Origin: Cellulosimicrobium terreum
GTDB lineage: Bacteria > Actinomycetota > Actinomycetes > Actinomycetales > Cellulomonadaceae
DNA: 64,000 nt
Reading direction: 5' to 3'
Assembly (NCBI GenBank): GCA_014803435.1
Contig: JACYFD010000001.1
Coordinates: 558,001 to 622,000, forward strand
Shown here: piece by piece, positions 26,369 through 34,747 of the stretch
Numbering within the stretch: the first letter of the stretch is position 1
Layout: each line of letters opens with the position of its first letter
Program-made: the position numbers and the translations under genes
Notes under the pieces: model-generated
What the model was told of the DNA's origin: nothing
Database searches by the model: none
The model's input: the letters and a program-made list of their open reading frames with translations, nothing else

Positions 26369-29300
26369 GTGCTCAGCAGGCGAACGACGTCGAGAACGAC
26401 GAGAGGGCGATCCCGACCGGGACCGCTCGCGACCATGGCGGTCGGGCTGACGGGCGTCGCGCTCGTGCTCGGCTCGGCCGTGGTCCCCGCCGCCGCCCAG
26501 ACGCAGGCGTCGGCCCCCGCAGCGCAGGCGGCCGGTTCCGCCGGCGTGGCCACCGCACCCGTCGCCGCGGCGACGGCTGCCAAGGACGTCCGCGTCCTCG
26601 TCTTCCACGGCGCGCCCGACGCGCAGACCGACCCGGTCGTCGACGCGACCGCGGCCATCACCGCGATCGGGGCCGAGAACGGGTTCGCCGTCGAGGCGTC
26701 CTCCGACCCGGCGATCTTCAGCGAGGCCGGGCTCGGCGAGTACCGCGGCGTGGTGTTCCTGTCGGCCGAGGGCATCGAGCTCAGCGCCGACCAGGAGGCC
26801 GCGCTCAAGGGCTACGTGAACGCGGGCGGCGGGTTTCTCGGCGTGCGCGACGCCGCGCGCGCCCAGGAGGCGTCGCAGTGGTTCACCGGTCTCGTGGGGG
26901 CCCGGATCGCCGGTGCGCAGCCCGACGCCGCCGACGTGGCCGAGGTGACCGCGACCGCGGAGAACCCGCCGAACGAGATCGCGACGAACCTCGTCGACGG
27001 CGACCCGGGGACCAAGTGGCTCGCGTTCGAGCCCACCGCGACGATCACCCTGCGACTCGAGGAGCCCACCGAGATCGCGCAGTACACGCTCACGTCGGCC
27101 AACGACAGCAGCGAGCGCGACCCGAACACGTGGACGCTCCAGGGCTCGAACGACGGCGAGACCTGGGAGGACGTGGACGCCCAGAGCGGCCAGACGTGGT
27201 CCCAGCGGTTCCAGCCGAGGAGCTTCGACGTCGAGTCCGACACGGCGTACGAGTGGTTCCGCCTCGACATCACGAAGAACGGCAGCGGCGGCCTGCTCCA
27301 GCTCGCCGAGCTCTCGCTGTTCGACGGCGAGTCGGTCGACCAGCCCGAGCCGGAGATTCCGGTCACCGGCCGTACGGTCGACCTGATCGACCGGCAGCAC
27401 CCCGCGACGGCCGAGCTGCCGCTCACGTGGGACCGCGACGACAAGTGGCTGGACTGGGCCGACGACCCGTCGGGCGACGTCCACACGGTCGCGCAGGTCG
27501 AGCCCGGCGCCGACGCCGGCCCGACGACCAACCCGTTCCAGCCGGTCTCCTGGTGCCGTGACTACGACGGCGGCCGCTCGTTCTACACCGGCATGGGCGG
27601 CACGGAGGAGAGCTGGGACGACGCGTCGTTCCGCGACCACCTGCTCGGCGCCCTGCAGTGGACGACCGGCACGGTGCGTGGCGACTGCCAGGCCACGATC
27701 GCGTCGAACTACGAGGTCGAGCGTCTGTCCGCCCCGAACACGCAGGGCCAGCTCGACCAGAACGGCGAGCCGCACGGCCTGACGATCGCGCCTGACGGCA
27801 CGACGTTCTACATCGGCCGCGGCGCCTGCCCGACCGGCCCGATCGCCTCGTGGGACAACCCCGACGTGGGCCTCGGCTGCGGCACGATCCACCAGTGGGA
27901 CCCGGAGACCGAAGAGGTCACGCTGCTCACGACGCTCGACGTCATGGGCAACCGCGGCAGCGGCGACGAGCTCGTGAAGAACGAGGAGGGGCTGCTGGGC
28001 ATCGTGCCCGACCCCGACTTCGCCGACAACCACTACCTCTACGTCTACTGGATGCCGCACGAGAACATCGACCGTGAGCGTCAGGTCGGCTACCGCACGG
28101 TCTCCCGGTTCACCTACGACCCGGCCGGTCCCACGATCGACCAGGGCACGCGGGTCGACCTGATGGAGTGGGAGACGCAGATCCACAGCTGCTGCCACGC
28201 GGGCGGCGGCATGGCGTTCGACGACGAGGGCAACCTCTACATCGGCTCCGGGGACAACAACTCGTCCGGCGGGTCGGGCGGCTACTCCGGGAACAACTGG
28301 ACCCAGGAGTTCGCGGGGATCAGCTTCCAGGACGCTCGCCGCACGTCGGGCAACACCAACGACCTCAACGGCAAGATCCTGCGGATCCACCCCGAGGACG
28401 ACGGCACCTACACGATCCCGGACGACAACCTCTTCCCCGTCGGGGAGTACCCGGCGGACAAGACCCGTCCGGAGATCTACGTGATGGGCGTGCGCAACAT
28501 CTCGCGCCTGCAGATCGACCCCGACACGAACTGGCTCACCGCCGCGTGGGTCGGCCCCGACGCCGGCCAGCCCGACCCCGAGCTCGGCCCGGCGAAGTAC
28601 GAGACGGCCACGATCATCACGTCCGCCGGCAACCAGGGCTGGCCGTACTGCATGGGCAACAAGCAGCCGTACCGCGACCGGAGCAACGAGGACGCGAGCG
28701 TCCTCACCGGCTGGTACGACTGCGACAACCCGAAGAACACCTCGCCGCGCAACACCGGCCTCGTGGACCTTCCGCCCGTGCGCGACAACATGATCTGGTA
28801 CTCGCCCAGCGGCGGCGGCCCGGTCTTCCCGGAGGGCAAGGACGGCATCCCGTCGTACGTGGACGACGAGGCCACCTACACGATCCCGTGGCTGCGCGGT
28901 GGTGGTCAGGCAGTCATGTCCGGCCCGACGTACCGTCAGTCGCAGGTCGACCCGGAGTCCGACGTCGCATGGCCGTCGTACTGGGAGGGCAAGTGGTTGC
29001 TCGGTGACCAGTCGAACTCGAACAACCGCACCGCGGTGACGGTCGACCCGGACAACGTCGCGGACCAGGGTGCTCCGGCGTTCCTGGAGGACCTGCGCCA
29101 CATCATCCCGGGCGGTCGTGGTGACGGCCTGCTGCAGAGCTGGATGGACGCCAAGTTCGGTCCTGACGGCGCGCTGTACATGCTCGACTACGCGGGCGGG
29201 TTCTTCAGCCTCGACCCGAACCAGAAGCTGATCCGCATCAGCTACCACGGCGGGGCTCCCACCCCGGCGCCGGCAGCCTCGGCGGCCAGCATCCAGGGCG

Positions 29301-30376
29301 ACCCGCTGCGGGTCGCGTTCACAGGATCCCGTTCCGGCGGCGTGTCCTACAAGTGGGAGTTCGGCGACGGCGCGACGTCGACCAAGGCGAACCCGACGCA
29401 CACCTACCCGCGCGTCGGCGAGTACGAGGCGACGCTCACGGTGACCTACGCCGACGGATCGACGGAGACGGTCACGACCGACTCGTCCACGACGTGCACG
29501 CTGCCCGACGAGCGCGACACCGTGTTCTTCGGCGACGTGGACTCCGGCGTCGAGAACCTCGACCTCGGTGGCTGCACCATGAACGACCTGTTCCAGGACG
29601 AGAAGGAGTGGAAGACCCACGCCAAGTTCCTCAGCCACGTGCGGTCGGTGGCGAAGGGTCTGTTCGACGACAGCCGGATCACCGGGAACGAGCGTCGTGA
29701 CCTGATCGACGCCGCGGCCCGTTCGCAGATCGGCGTGGACCCGGGCGGGTACCGCACCATCTTCGACGGGACGCAGGAGTCGCTGTTCGACTGGGTCCAG
29801 GCACCTGGGGGCAAGTTCACGCTCGAGCCGGGCGGTTCGCTCCGGTCGAGCGGCGGGCTCGGGATGCTCTGGTACGCGGGCGAAGAGCTCGGGGACTTCT
29901 CCGTGAAGGTGCTCTACCGCGACGTGTCGGAGGGTGACCACTACGCCAACAGCGGCGTGTTCACCCGGTTCCCCGACCCGGACAACCCCGGTGACGTCGA
30001 GTGCGCCGAGGGCCAGTCCCCGGCGTGGGTCGCGATCTCCTGCGGTCACGAGATCCAGATCTACGACGGTCCGACGGGCGAGCCCCAGAAGACGGGGTCG
30101 GCGTACAACTTCGACCCGGTCGAGCTGGGCGCCGGCGGCGAGAAGCCGAAGGGCGAGTGGAACGAGTACGAGATCCGCGTGGTCGGGCAGCACTACACGA
30201 TGATCCGCAACGGCGTGGTCATCAACGAGTTCGAGAACTCGCCCGGCCAGGAGTCCTCGCGCGCCGGAGACCCGCCGACGGACCTGCGTCAGTTCGACGA
30301 GGGCTTCATCGGGCTCCAGAACCACGGGAACTCCGACCTCATCGAGTTCCGCGACATCCGGGTGGCGGACCTCTAG
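26369..30376 (+). CDS. Giant secreted ThuA / discoidin / PQQ-type dehydrogenase / PKD / DUF1080 protein
   Basis: 1335 residues from GTG 26369 behind GAAGGAG. Order: signal peptide (about 20-45); ThuA domain (about 70-195 and 330-434) with an F5/8-type C discoidin domain (about 199-320) nested inside it; a GSDH-type six-bladed propeller (about 440-957) with GGGMAFDDEGNLYIGSGD and GRGDGLLQSWMDAKFGPDG; a PKD domain (about 975-1040, FGDGATSTKANPTHTYPRVG); a short module with GGCTMND (about 1049-1124); and a DUF1080/concanavalin-like domain (about 1129-1335). The family roles suggest binding and oxidation or cleavage of sugar polymers outside the cell. PQQ dependence is inferred from the fold only. 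Confidence 0.88.
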   Translation: MLSRRTTSRTTRGRSRPGPLATMAVGLTGVALVLGSAVVPAAAQTQASAPAAQAAGSAGVATAPVAAATAAKDVRVLVFHGAPDAQTDPVVDATAAITAIGAENGFAVEASSDPAIFSEAGLGEYRGVVFLSAEGIELSADQEAALKGYVNAGGGFLGVRDAARAQEASQWFTGLVGARIAGAQPDAADVAEVTATAENPPNEIATNLVDGDPGTKWLAFEPTATITLRLEEPTEIAQYTLTSANDSSERDPNTWTLQGSNDGETWEDVDAQSGQTWSQRFQPRSFDVESDTAYEWFRLDITKNGSGGLLQLAELSLFDGESVDQPEPEIPVTGRTVDLIDRQHPATAELPLTWDRDDKWLDWADDPSGDVHTVAQVEPGADAGPTTNPFQPVSWCRDYDGGRSFYTGMGGTEESWDDASFRDHLLGALQWTTGTVRGDCQATIASNYEVERLSAPNTQGQLDQNGEPHGLTIAPDGTTFYIGRGACPTGPIASWDNPDVGLGCGTIHQWDPETEEVTLLTTLDVMGNRGSGDELVKNEEGLLGIVPDPDFADNHYLYVYWMPHENIDRERQVGYRTVSRFTYDPAGPTIDQGTRVDLMEWETQIHSCCHAGGGMAFDDEGNLYIGSGDNNSSGGSGGYSGNNWTQEFAGISFQDARRTSGNTNDLNGKILRIHPEDDGTYTIPDDNLFPVGEYPADKTRPEIYVMGVRNISRLQIDPDTNWLTAAWVGPDAGQPDPELGPAKYETATIITSAGNQGWPYCMGNKQPYRDRSNEDASVLTGWYDCDNPKNTSPRNTGLVDLPPVRDNMIWYSPSGGGPVFPEGKDGIPSYVDDEATYTIPWLRGGGQAVMSGPTYRQSQVDPESDVAWPSYWEGKWLLGDQSNSNNRTAVTVDPDNVADQGAPAFLEDLRHIIPGGRGDGLLQSWMDAKFGPDGALYMLDYAGGFFSLDPNQKLIRISYHGGAPTPAPAASAASIQGDPLRVAFTGSRSGGVSYKWEFGDGATSTKANPTHTYPRVGEYEATLTVTYADGSTETVTTDSSTTCTLPDERDTVFFGDVDSGVENLDLGGCTMNDLFQDEKEWKTHAKFLSHVRSVAKGLFDDSRITGNERRDLIDAAARSQIGVDPGGYRTIFDGTQESLFDWVQAPGGKFTLEPGGSLRSSGGLGMLWYAGEELGDFSVKVLYRDVSEGDHYANSGVFTRFPDPDNPGDVECAEGQSPAWVAISCGHEIQIYDGPTGEPQKTGSAYNFDPVELGAGGEKPKGEWNEYEIRVVGQHYTMIRNGVVINEFENSPGQESSRAGDPPTDLRQFDEGFIGLQNHGNSDLIEFRDIRVADL

Positions 30377-30402
30377 GCCACCTGGCGTCACCAGTCCGGG
30401 CC

Positions 30403-30431
30403 GGCGGGGGCGGGCACGTCCCGCCCCCGCC
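30403..30431. terminator. GC-rich hairpin between ThuA and cupredoxin genes
   Basis: GGCGGGGGCGGG (30403-30414) pairs perfectly with CCCGCCCCCGCC (30420-30431) around CACGT. No T-tract, as usual in actinobacteria. It may attenuate rather than fully stop transcription, since the next gene follows on the same strand. Confidence 0.65.
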
Positions 30432-30483
30432 GACCCGGCCCCACAGTCTCCGGATCCCCTGACGCACGAGGAGTGCACTCCCC

Positions 30484-32976
30484 ATGGATCGACGAAGCGC
30501 GACTGCGCGCAGAACACCACCCACCCGGCGGCTCGTCGCCGCCGTGGTCGCGGGCCTGACGGCCGCGACCGTCGTCTCCGTCGCCCCGGCGACGGCGGCG
30601 CCCTCCGCACCGACGGCCCTGTCGACCGCACCTGCGGCCACTGCCGGCCCGACGTCGTCGGCCGTCGTCGCGGCTGAGCAGACGCTCAGGTGGACCGCCG
30701 GCAACAGCATCGACGACTACCTCTCCTTCCCGGCCACGGCCACGGCGGGCGCGGCCACGATCGTCTTCGAGAACAGCATCGCCACGGGCAACACGTTCGG
30801 CATGAGCCACACGCTCACGTTCGACACGTCCACGGCGGGCTACAACCACGACGTGTCGCTCGACATCCTCGCGAGCCCGTTCGACGCGAACACCGGCCTG
30901 CACGAGGCCGAGGTCGTCTTCACGCCGGGCACCTACCGCTACTTCTGCGCCATCCCCGGGCACGGGCAGATGTGGGGCGAGCTCGTCGTCACCGACGGCG
31001 GCGGGGGCGGCGACGACACCACCGCGCCGTCGGTCACCGCAGCGGTGACCGGTGACCAGGACGACGACGGCGCGTACGTCGGCGGGGCGACCGTCACCCT
31101 CACGGCGACGGACGACGACTCCGGCGTCGCGGGCGTCGAGTACGACCTCGACGGCGCGGGCTTCCAGGCCTACGACGAGCCGTTCCTCGTCGACACGGTC
31201 GGCGCGCACACGCTCGCGTTCCGCGCGACGGACGAGGCGGGCAACACCTCGGAGCCGCAGACGGCGGAGTTCACCGTCGTCGAGGGCGACGAGCCCGTCG
31301 AGGACACGACCGCACCGACCGTCACCCCGATGGTCATGGGCGAGCAGGACGAGGACGGCGCGTACGTCGGCTCGGCCGGGTTCATGGTCACCGCCGAGGA
31401 CGAGGCGGGCGGCTCCGGCGTCGCGACGGTCGAGTACGCCGTCGACGGCCAGTGGATGCCGTACACCGGGACGGTGGACTTCACCGAGGTGGGCGAGCAC
31501 ACCGTGCAGTTCCGCGCCACGGACGAGGCGGGCAACGTCTCCGAGGTCGGCGAGGTGACGTTCACCGTCGTCGCGGGCGACGAGCCCGGCGACACGACGG
31601 CGCCGACGGTGACCGCGCAGGTCACGGGCGACCTGGACGAGAACGGCGCGTTCGTCGGTTCCGCGACCGCGACCCTCACCGCGACGGACGACGCGTCCGG
31701 CGTCGAGACCGTCGAGTACGACCTCGACGGTGCGGGCTGGACCGAGTACACCGAGCCCCTCGTGGTCGACACCGAGGGCGAGCACACGCTCGCCTACCGG
31801 GCGACCGACGTCGCGGGCAACGTGTCCGAGGAGGGCGTCACCGAGTTCGTCGTCGCGGGCGACGAGCCCGGCGAGGACACGACGGCCCCGGTCGTCGCGA
31901 CCGAGGTCAGCGGTACCCAGGACGAGGACGGGTCCTACGTGGGCTCGGCGTCGGTCCTGATCACCGCGACCGACGACGGCTCCGGCGTCGCGTCCGTCGA
32001 GTACGACCTCGACGGTGCGGGCTGGACGGAGTACACCGAGGCCGTCGTCGTCGACGAGCCGGGCCAGCACACGCTCGCGTACCGCGCGACCGACGAGGCC
32101 GGCAACGTCTCCGAGGAGGCGACCGTGACGTTCGCGGTCGTGGCCGGCGACGGGAGCGACATGGTCGCCCCCGAGGTCGACCACCGCCTCATGGGCGGCG
32201 CGAAGAACGAGGATGGCGAGTACCTCAGCTCCGTGTTCGTCCGCCTGCTCGCGACCGACGACGACTCGGGCGTCGCGTCCGTCGAGTACCAGGTCGACGG
32301 CGGTGCGTGGACCCCGTACGCCAAGCAGGTCTCGGTGCGTACCCCGGGCGAGCACACGGTGACGTACCGCGCGACGGACGTCGCGGGCAACATGTCGGCG
32401 CCGCAGAGCGTCACGTTCGTCATCGCGGGCGGCGAGCCCGGCGGCGGCGAGGGCCCGGAGGTCACCGCGGGCGTCGCGGGCAGCCGCACCCGTGACGGCG
32501 AGTTCGTCGGGCGTGCGACCGTGACGCTCGTGGCCGTCGACGAGGAGTCGGGCGTCGACCGCACCGAGTTCCAGGTCGACGACGGCGCGTGGCAGCGCTA
32601 CGCCGCACCGGTCGTCATCGCGGCGGACGGCGAGCACGTCGTGCGCTACCGCGCCGTGAACGGCGCGGGCGAGACGTCGCAGACGGGCGAGGTGACCTTC
32701 ACGGTCGTCGAGCTCCGCCGGGACCGGTGCCCCGGTTCCGACGTGCGACCGACCGTCATCATCGACGGCAACGACAGCACCGTCGAGAACTTCGACGACG
32801 GCGAGGGTTGCACCGTCAACGACCACATCGCGGAGGACGACGAGTACCCGACCCACCGGGAGTTCGTCCAGCACGTCCGTGAGGTCACCACCGACCTCGT
32901 CGACGAGGGTGTCCTCGTCGGTGCGGAGAAGCAGCTCATCATCGCCGCGGCCGAGCTGTCCGACATCGGTCGCTGA
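30484..32976 (+). CDS. Secreted cupredoxin with OmpL47/Ig-like repeats
   Basis: 830 residues. Signal peptide to about residue 40. Plastocyanin/azurin-like domain at about 66-170 with a type-1 copper set: His109 (GMSHTL), Cys155 and His160 (YFCAIPGHGQM), Met163. Six repeats of about 90-95 residues follow (about 175-735), each with a core such as SGVASVEYDLDGAGWTEYTE and HTLAYRATDEAGNVSE, matching OmpL47-type beta domains. The C-terminal module (about 752-830, DGNDSTVENFDDGEGCTVND) is homologous to one in the preceding giant protein. Likely role: extracellular electron carrier or copper protein displayed on a repeat stalk (inference). Confidence 0.87.
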   Translation: MDRRSATARRTPPTRRLVAAVVAGLTAATVVSVAPATAAPSAPTALSTAPAATAGPTSSAVVAAEQTLRWTAGNSIDDYLSFPATATAGAATIVFENSIATGNTFGMSHTLTFDTSTAGYNHDVSLDILASPFDANTGLHEAEVVFTPGTYRYFCAIPGHGQMWGELVVTDGGGGGDDTTAPSVTAAVTGDQDDDGAYVGGATVTLTATDDDSGVAGVEYDLDGAGFQAYDEPFLVDTVGAHTLAFRATDEAGNTSEPQTAEFTVVEGDEPVEDTTAPTVTPMVMGEQDEDGAYVGSAGFMVTAEDEAGGSGVATVEYAVDGQWMPYTGTVDFTEVGEHTVQFRATDEAGNVSEVGEVTFTVVAGDEPGDTTAPTVTAQVTGDLDENGAFVGSATATLTATDDASGVETVEYDLDGAGWTEYTEPLVVDTEGEHTLAYRATDVAGNVSEEGVTEFVVAGDEPGEDTTAPVVATEVSGTQDEDGSYVGSASVLITATDDGSGVASVEYDLDGAGWTEYTEAVVVDEPGQHTLAYRATDEAGNVSEEATVTFAVVAGDGSDMVAPEVDHRLMGGAKNEDGEYLSSVFVRLLATDDDSGVASVEYQVDGGAWTPYAKQVSVRTPGEHTVTYRATDVAGNMSAPQSVTFVIAGGEPGGGEGPEVTAGVAGSRTRDGEFVGRATVTLVAVDEESGVDRTEFQVDDGAWQRYAAPVVIAADGEHVVRYRAVNGAGETSQTGEVTFTVVELRRDRCPGSDVRPTVIIDGNDSTVENFDDGEGCTVNDHIAEDDEYPTHREFVQHVREVTTDLVDEGVLVGAEKQLIIAAAELSDIGR

Positions 32977-32992
32977 GCTGTACCCCAGGATT

Positions 32993-33025
32993 CGGGCCGT
33001 GCTCCCCTCGCGGGGGCACGGCCCG
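32993..33025. terminator. Hairpin terminator between convergent genes
   Basis: CGGGCCGTGC (32993-33002) and GCACGGCCCG (33016-33025) form a perfect stem, extended by CCCC/GGGG around TCGC. It lies between the cupredoxin stop (32976) and the minus-strand lipoprotein stop (33038). Confidence 0.8.
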
Positions 33026-33037
33026 TCTCACGTCCGC

Positions 33038-33574
33038 CTACTCGCCCAGGGTGACGAGGACGAGCGTCGCGTCGTCGGCGTCGAGGTAGGCGGTGGCGGT
33101 GAAACCGGACTCGGCGAACGCGGCGTCGAGGTCCGGGCCGGTCAGGAACGGGCCGTCGGGGAGCGACGACTCGAGGTCCGCCACGACGTCCGGGACGTCG
33201 GTCGTCTCCTGCGGCGCGGTCTGCGCGACGAGCTGCTCCGCGACGGCGGGGTCGAGCTCGACGACCGCGTCGATCCAGTAGGTGGTGGGCCCCGGCACGT
33301 CCTCGTCGCCGACCGTGCCCGAGAGCCACGTCGCACCCACCGGGGTGCCGAGCGCGGAGAAGCGTGTCGTCAGCGGCTCGAGGTCCGTGCGGACCTCACC
33401 GGTCCCGGACTTGGCAGGCGTGGCGCGGTCGGTCATGGTCGTCTCCGTGGTGCCTCGGGTGCCAGGATGTGTCGTGGACGAGCAGGCGGCGAGCGACGCC
33501 GGGACGAGCAGGGCGAGGACCGTCACCGCCGCACGGACCGCGCCCCGCGGCGTCGTGCGTCGTGGCCGTGTCAT
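33038..33574 (-). CDS. Lipoprotein of unknown function
   Basis: 178 residues, ATG 33574 overlapping the stop of the upstream gene (ATGA). The signal AAVTVLALLVPASLAACSS has a clear lipobox (LAAC). The mature part is Thr/Asp-rich with ...DATLVLVTLGE at the end. No family recognised. Tight coupling to the WXG100-like gene suggests the two act together, perhaps at the cell surface. Confidence 0.75.
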   Translation of the reverse strand: MTRPRRTTPRGAVRAAVTVLALLVPASLAACSSTTHPGTRGTTETTMTDRATPAKSGTGEVRTDLEPLTTRFSALGTPVGATWLSGTVGDEDVPGPTTYWIDAVVELDPAVAEQLVAQTAPQETTDVPDVVADLESSLPDGPFLTGPDLDAAFAESGFTATAYLDADDATLVLVTLGE

Positions 33575-34665
33575 CGCCCCTCCGGTGCGCCCGTGACGGT
33601 GGCCGACCCCGGATCGCCGAGGGTCCAGGTGACCGTCCGCTCGACCGTACCCGAGCTCTCGAACGGCTGGGCCCATCCGAGCTCGGTGAAGCGCCCGTTG
33701 ACGTCGTCCGGGGTGCCCGACGCGATGTCCGCCTGACCGCGGTTGAAGTTGTAGTAGTCCTCCGCGTGGACGGTGACCTGCATGGTCACCTGGTCACCGT
33801 CGACCACGACGTCCGCGCTGCTCCACTGCTGGACGCCGCCGATGGTCTTCTGCCAGTTCTCCGTCTGCGGGTAGGCCGACGTGACCGTCGGGTCCCCGGT
33901 CACGGAGAAGTCCGTGTTCCCGGCCGCGATCAGGTCCTCGACACCCTGCTGCGTCCGGGCGATCTCGGCGTCGACGTTCGCGGCGACGCCCGGGTCGTCG
34001 GCGTAGGCGCGCTCGTAGTCGAACGTCATCGGGTCACCCGAGTTGTCCAGGTAGTGCCGGTAGAACTCGCCCGCGTCCTGCAGGCCGGGGTGCACGCGCG
34101 TGGCCTCCGCCTTCGCCTTCCACTCCAGCCAGTCCCGGTAGTCGGAGGGCGCGGGGTCCGCGCTGTCGTAGACGAAGTCGTCGTCCCACTCGATGTCGGG
34201 GCGCGTCGGCGGCCCGACGACGTACGGGTCCCCGCCCGGCACGCCCGGCTCGTCGCCCGGGTCGCCCGCGTGCCCGCCCGGCCCGCCGGGACCGAAGGGC
34301 AGGGGACCCATCGGGGGGACCGCCATCCCGAACGGTCCGCCGCCGCCGCCGCCGCCACCGCCGCCGCTCCCGCCGTGGCCCGGTGCGCCGCCGGGGTCGG
34401 TGCTCGTGCCCTCCTGCTGGTCCGCGTTGCGACGCAGCGCCTGCGCGCCGTCGGACAACGTCGCCGAGCACGACCGGAGCAGCGGGACGCACTGCCCGTC
34501 CCACGCCCCCCGGAACTCGTCCCCGTCGCGACCGTGCCAGGCCGACGACGAGACCAGCGACGAGAGGGTCGCGGTCAGGGACGTCATCGTGTCCGCCGCG
34601 CGCTCGACGTCCAGCGCGAGCGCGCGCAGCTGCGCGACGTCCGCGCCGTACATCCCGGGTGCCAT
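33571..34665 (-). CDS. WXG100-like protein with C-terminal domain of unknown function
   Basis: 364 residues from ATG 34665. The first ~95 residues are helical with SSAWHGRDGDEFRGAWDG, resembling the W-x-G turn of type VII secretion substrates. A Gly-rich linker with ten consecutive Gly (about 120-160) leads to a C-terminal domain with DWLEWKAKAEATRVHPGLQD and YYNFNRGQADIASGTPDD. That domain has the layout of long WXG/LXG effectors, but I see no known toxin motif. The lipoprotein is co-translated downstream. No ESX secretion genes are in the window. Confidence 0.7.
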   Translation of the reverse strand: MAPGMYGADVAQLRALALDVERAADTMTSLTATLSSLVSSSAWHGRDGDEFRGAWDGQCVPLLRSCSATLSDGAQALRRNADQQEGTSTDPGGAPGHGGSGGGGGGGGGGPFGMAVPPMGPLPFGPGGPGGHAGDPGDEPGVPGGDPYVVGPPTRPDIEWDDDFVYDSADPAPSDYRDWLEWKAKAEATRVHPGLQDAGEFYRHYLDNSGDPMTFDYERAYADDPGVAANVDAEIARTQQGVEDLIAAGNTDFSVTGDPTVTSAYPQTENWQKTIGGVQQWSSADVVVDGDQVTMQVTVHAEDYYNFNRGQADIASGTPDDVNGRFTELGWAQPFESSGTVERTVTWTLGDPGSATVTGAPEGR

Positions 34666-34747
34666 GGGTCCCCCTCGTGGTCGCGAGCACCGTAACGCCG
34701 CCGTACCGCCCCGACCAGGGGGAGGACTCCCCACGCCCGTGCGACGG

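Noticed and set aside
26261-30631. Very long minus-strand frame (1456 codons) opposite the ThuA/PQQ-type gene
   Set aside because: It is the antisense shadow of a GC-rich gene; its product is Arg/Val/Gly-rich with no domain, while the plus strand encodes clear domains.
30388-32874. Minus-strand 828-codon frame opposite the cupredoxin gene
   Set aside because: Repetitive Arg/Asp/Val translation caused by the Ig-like repeats of the real gene.
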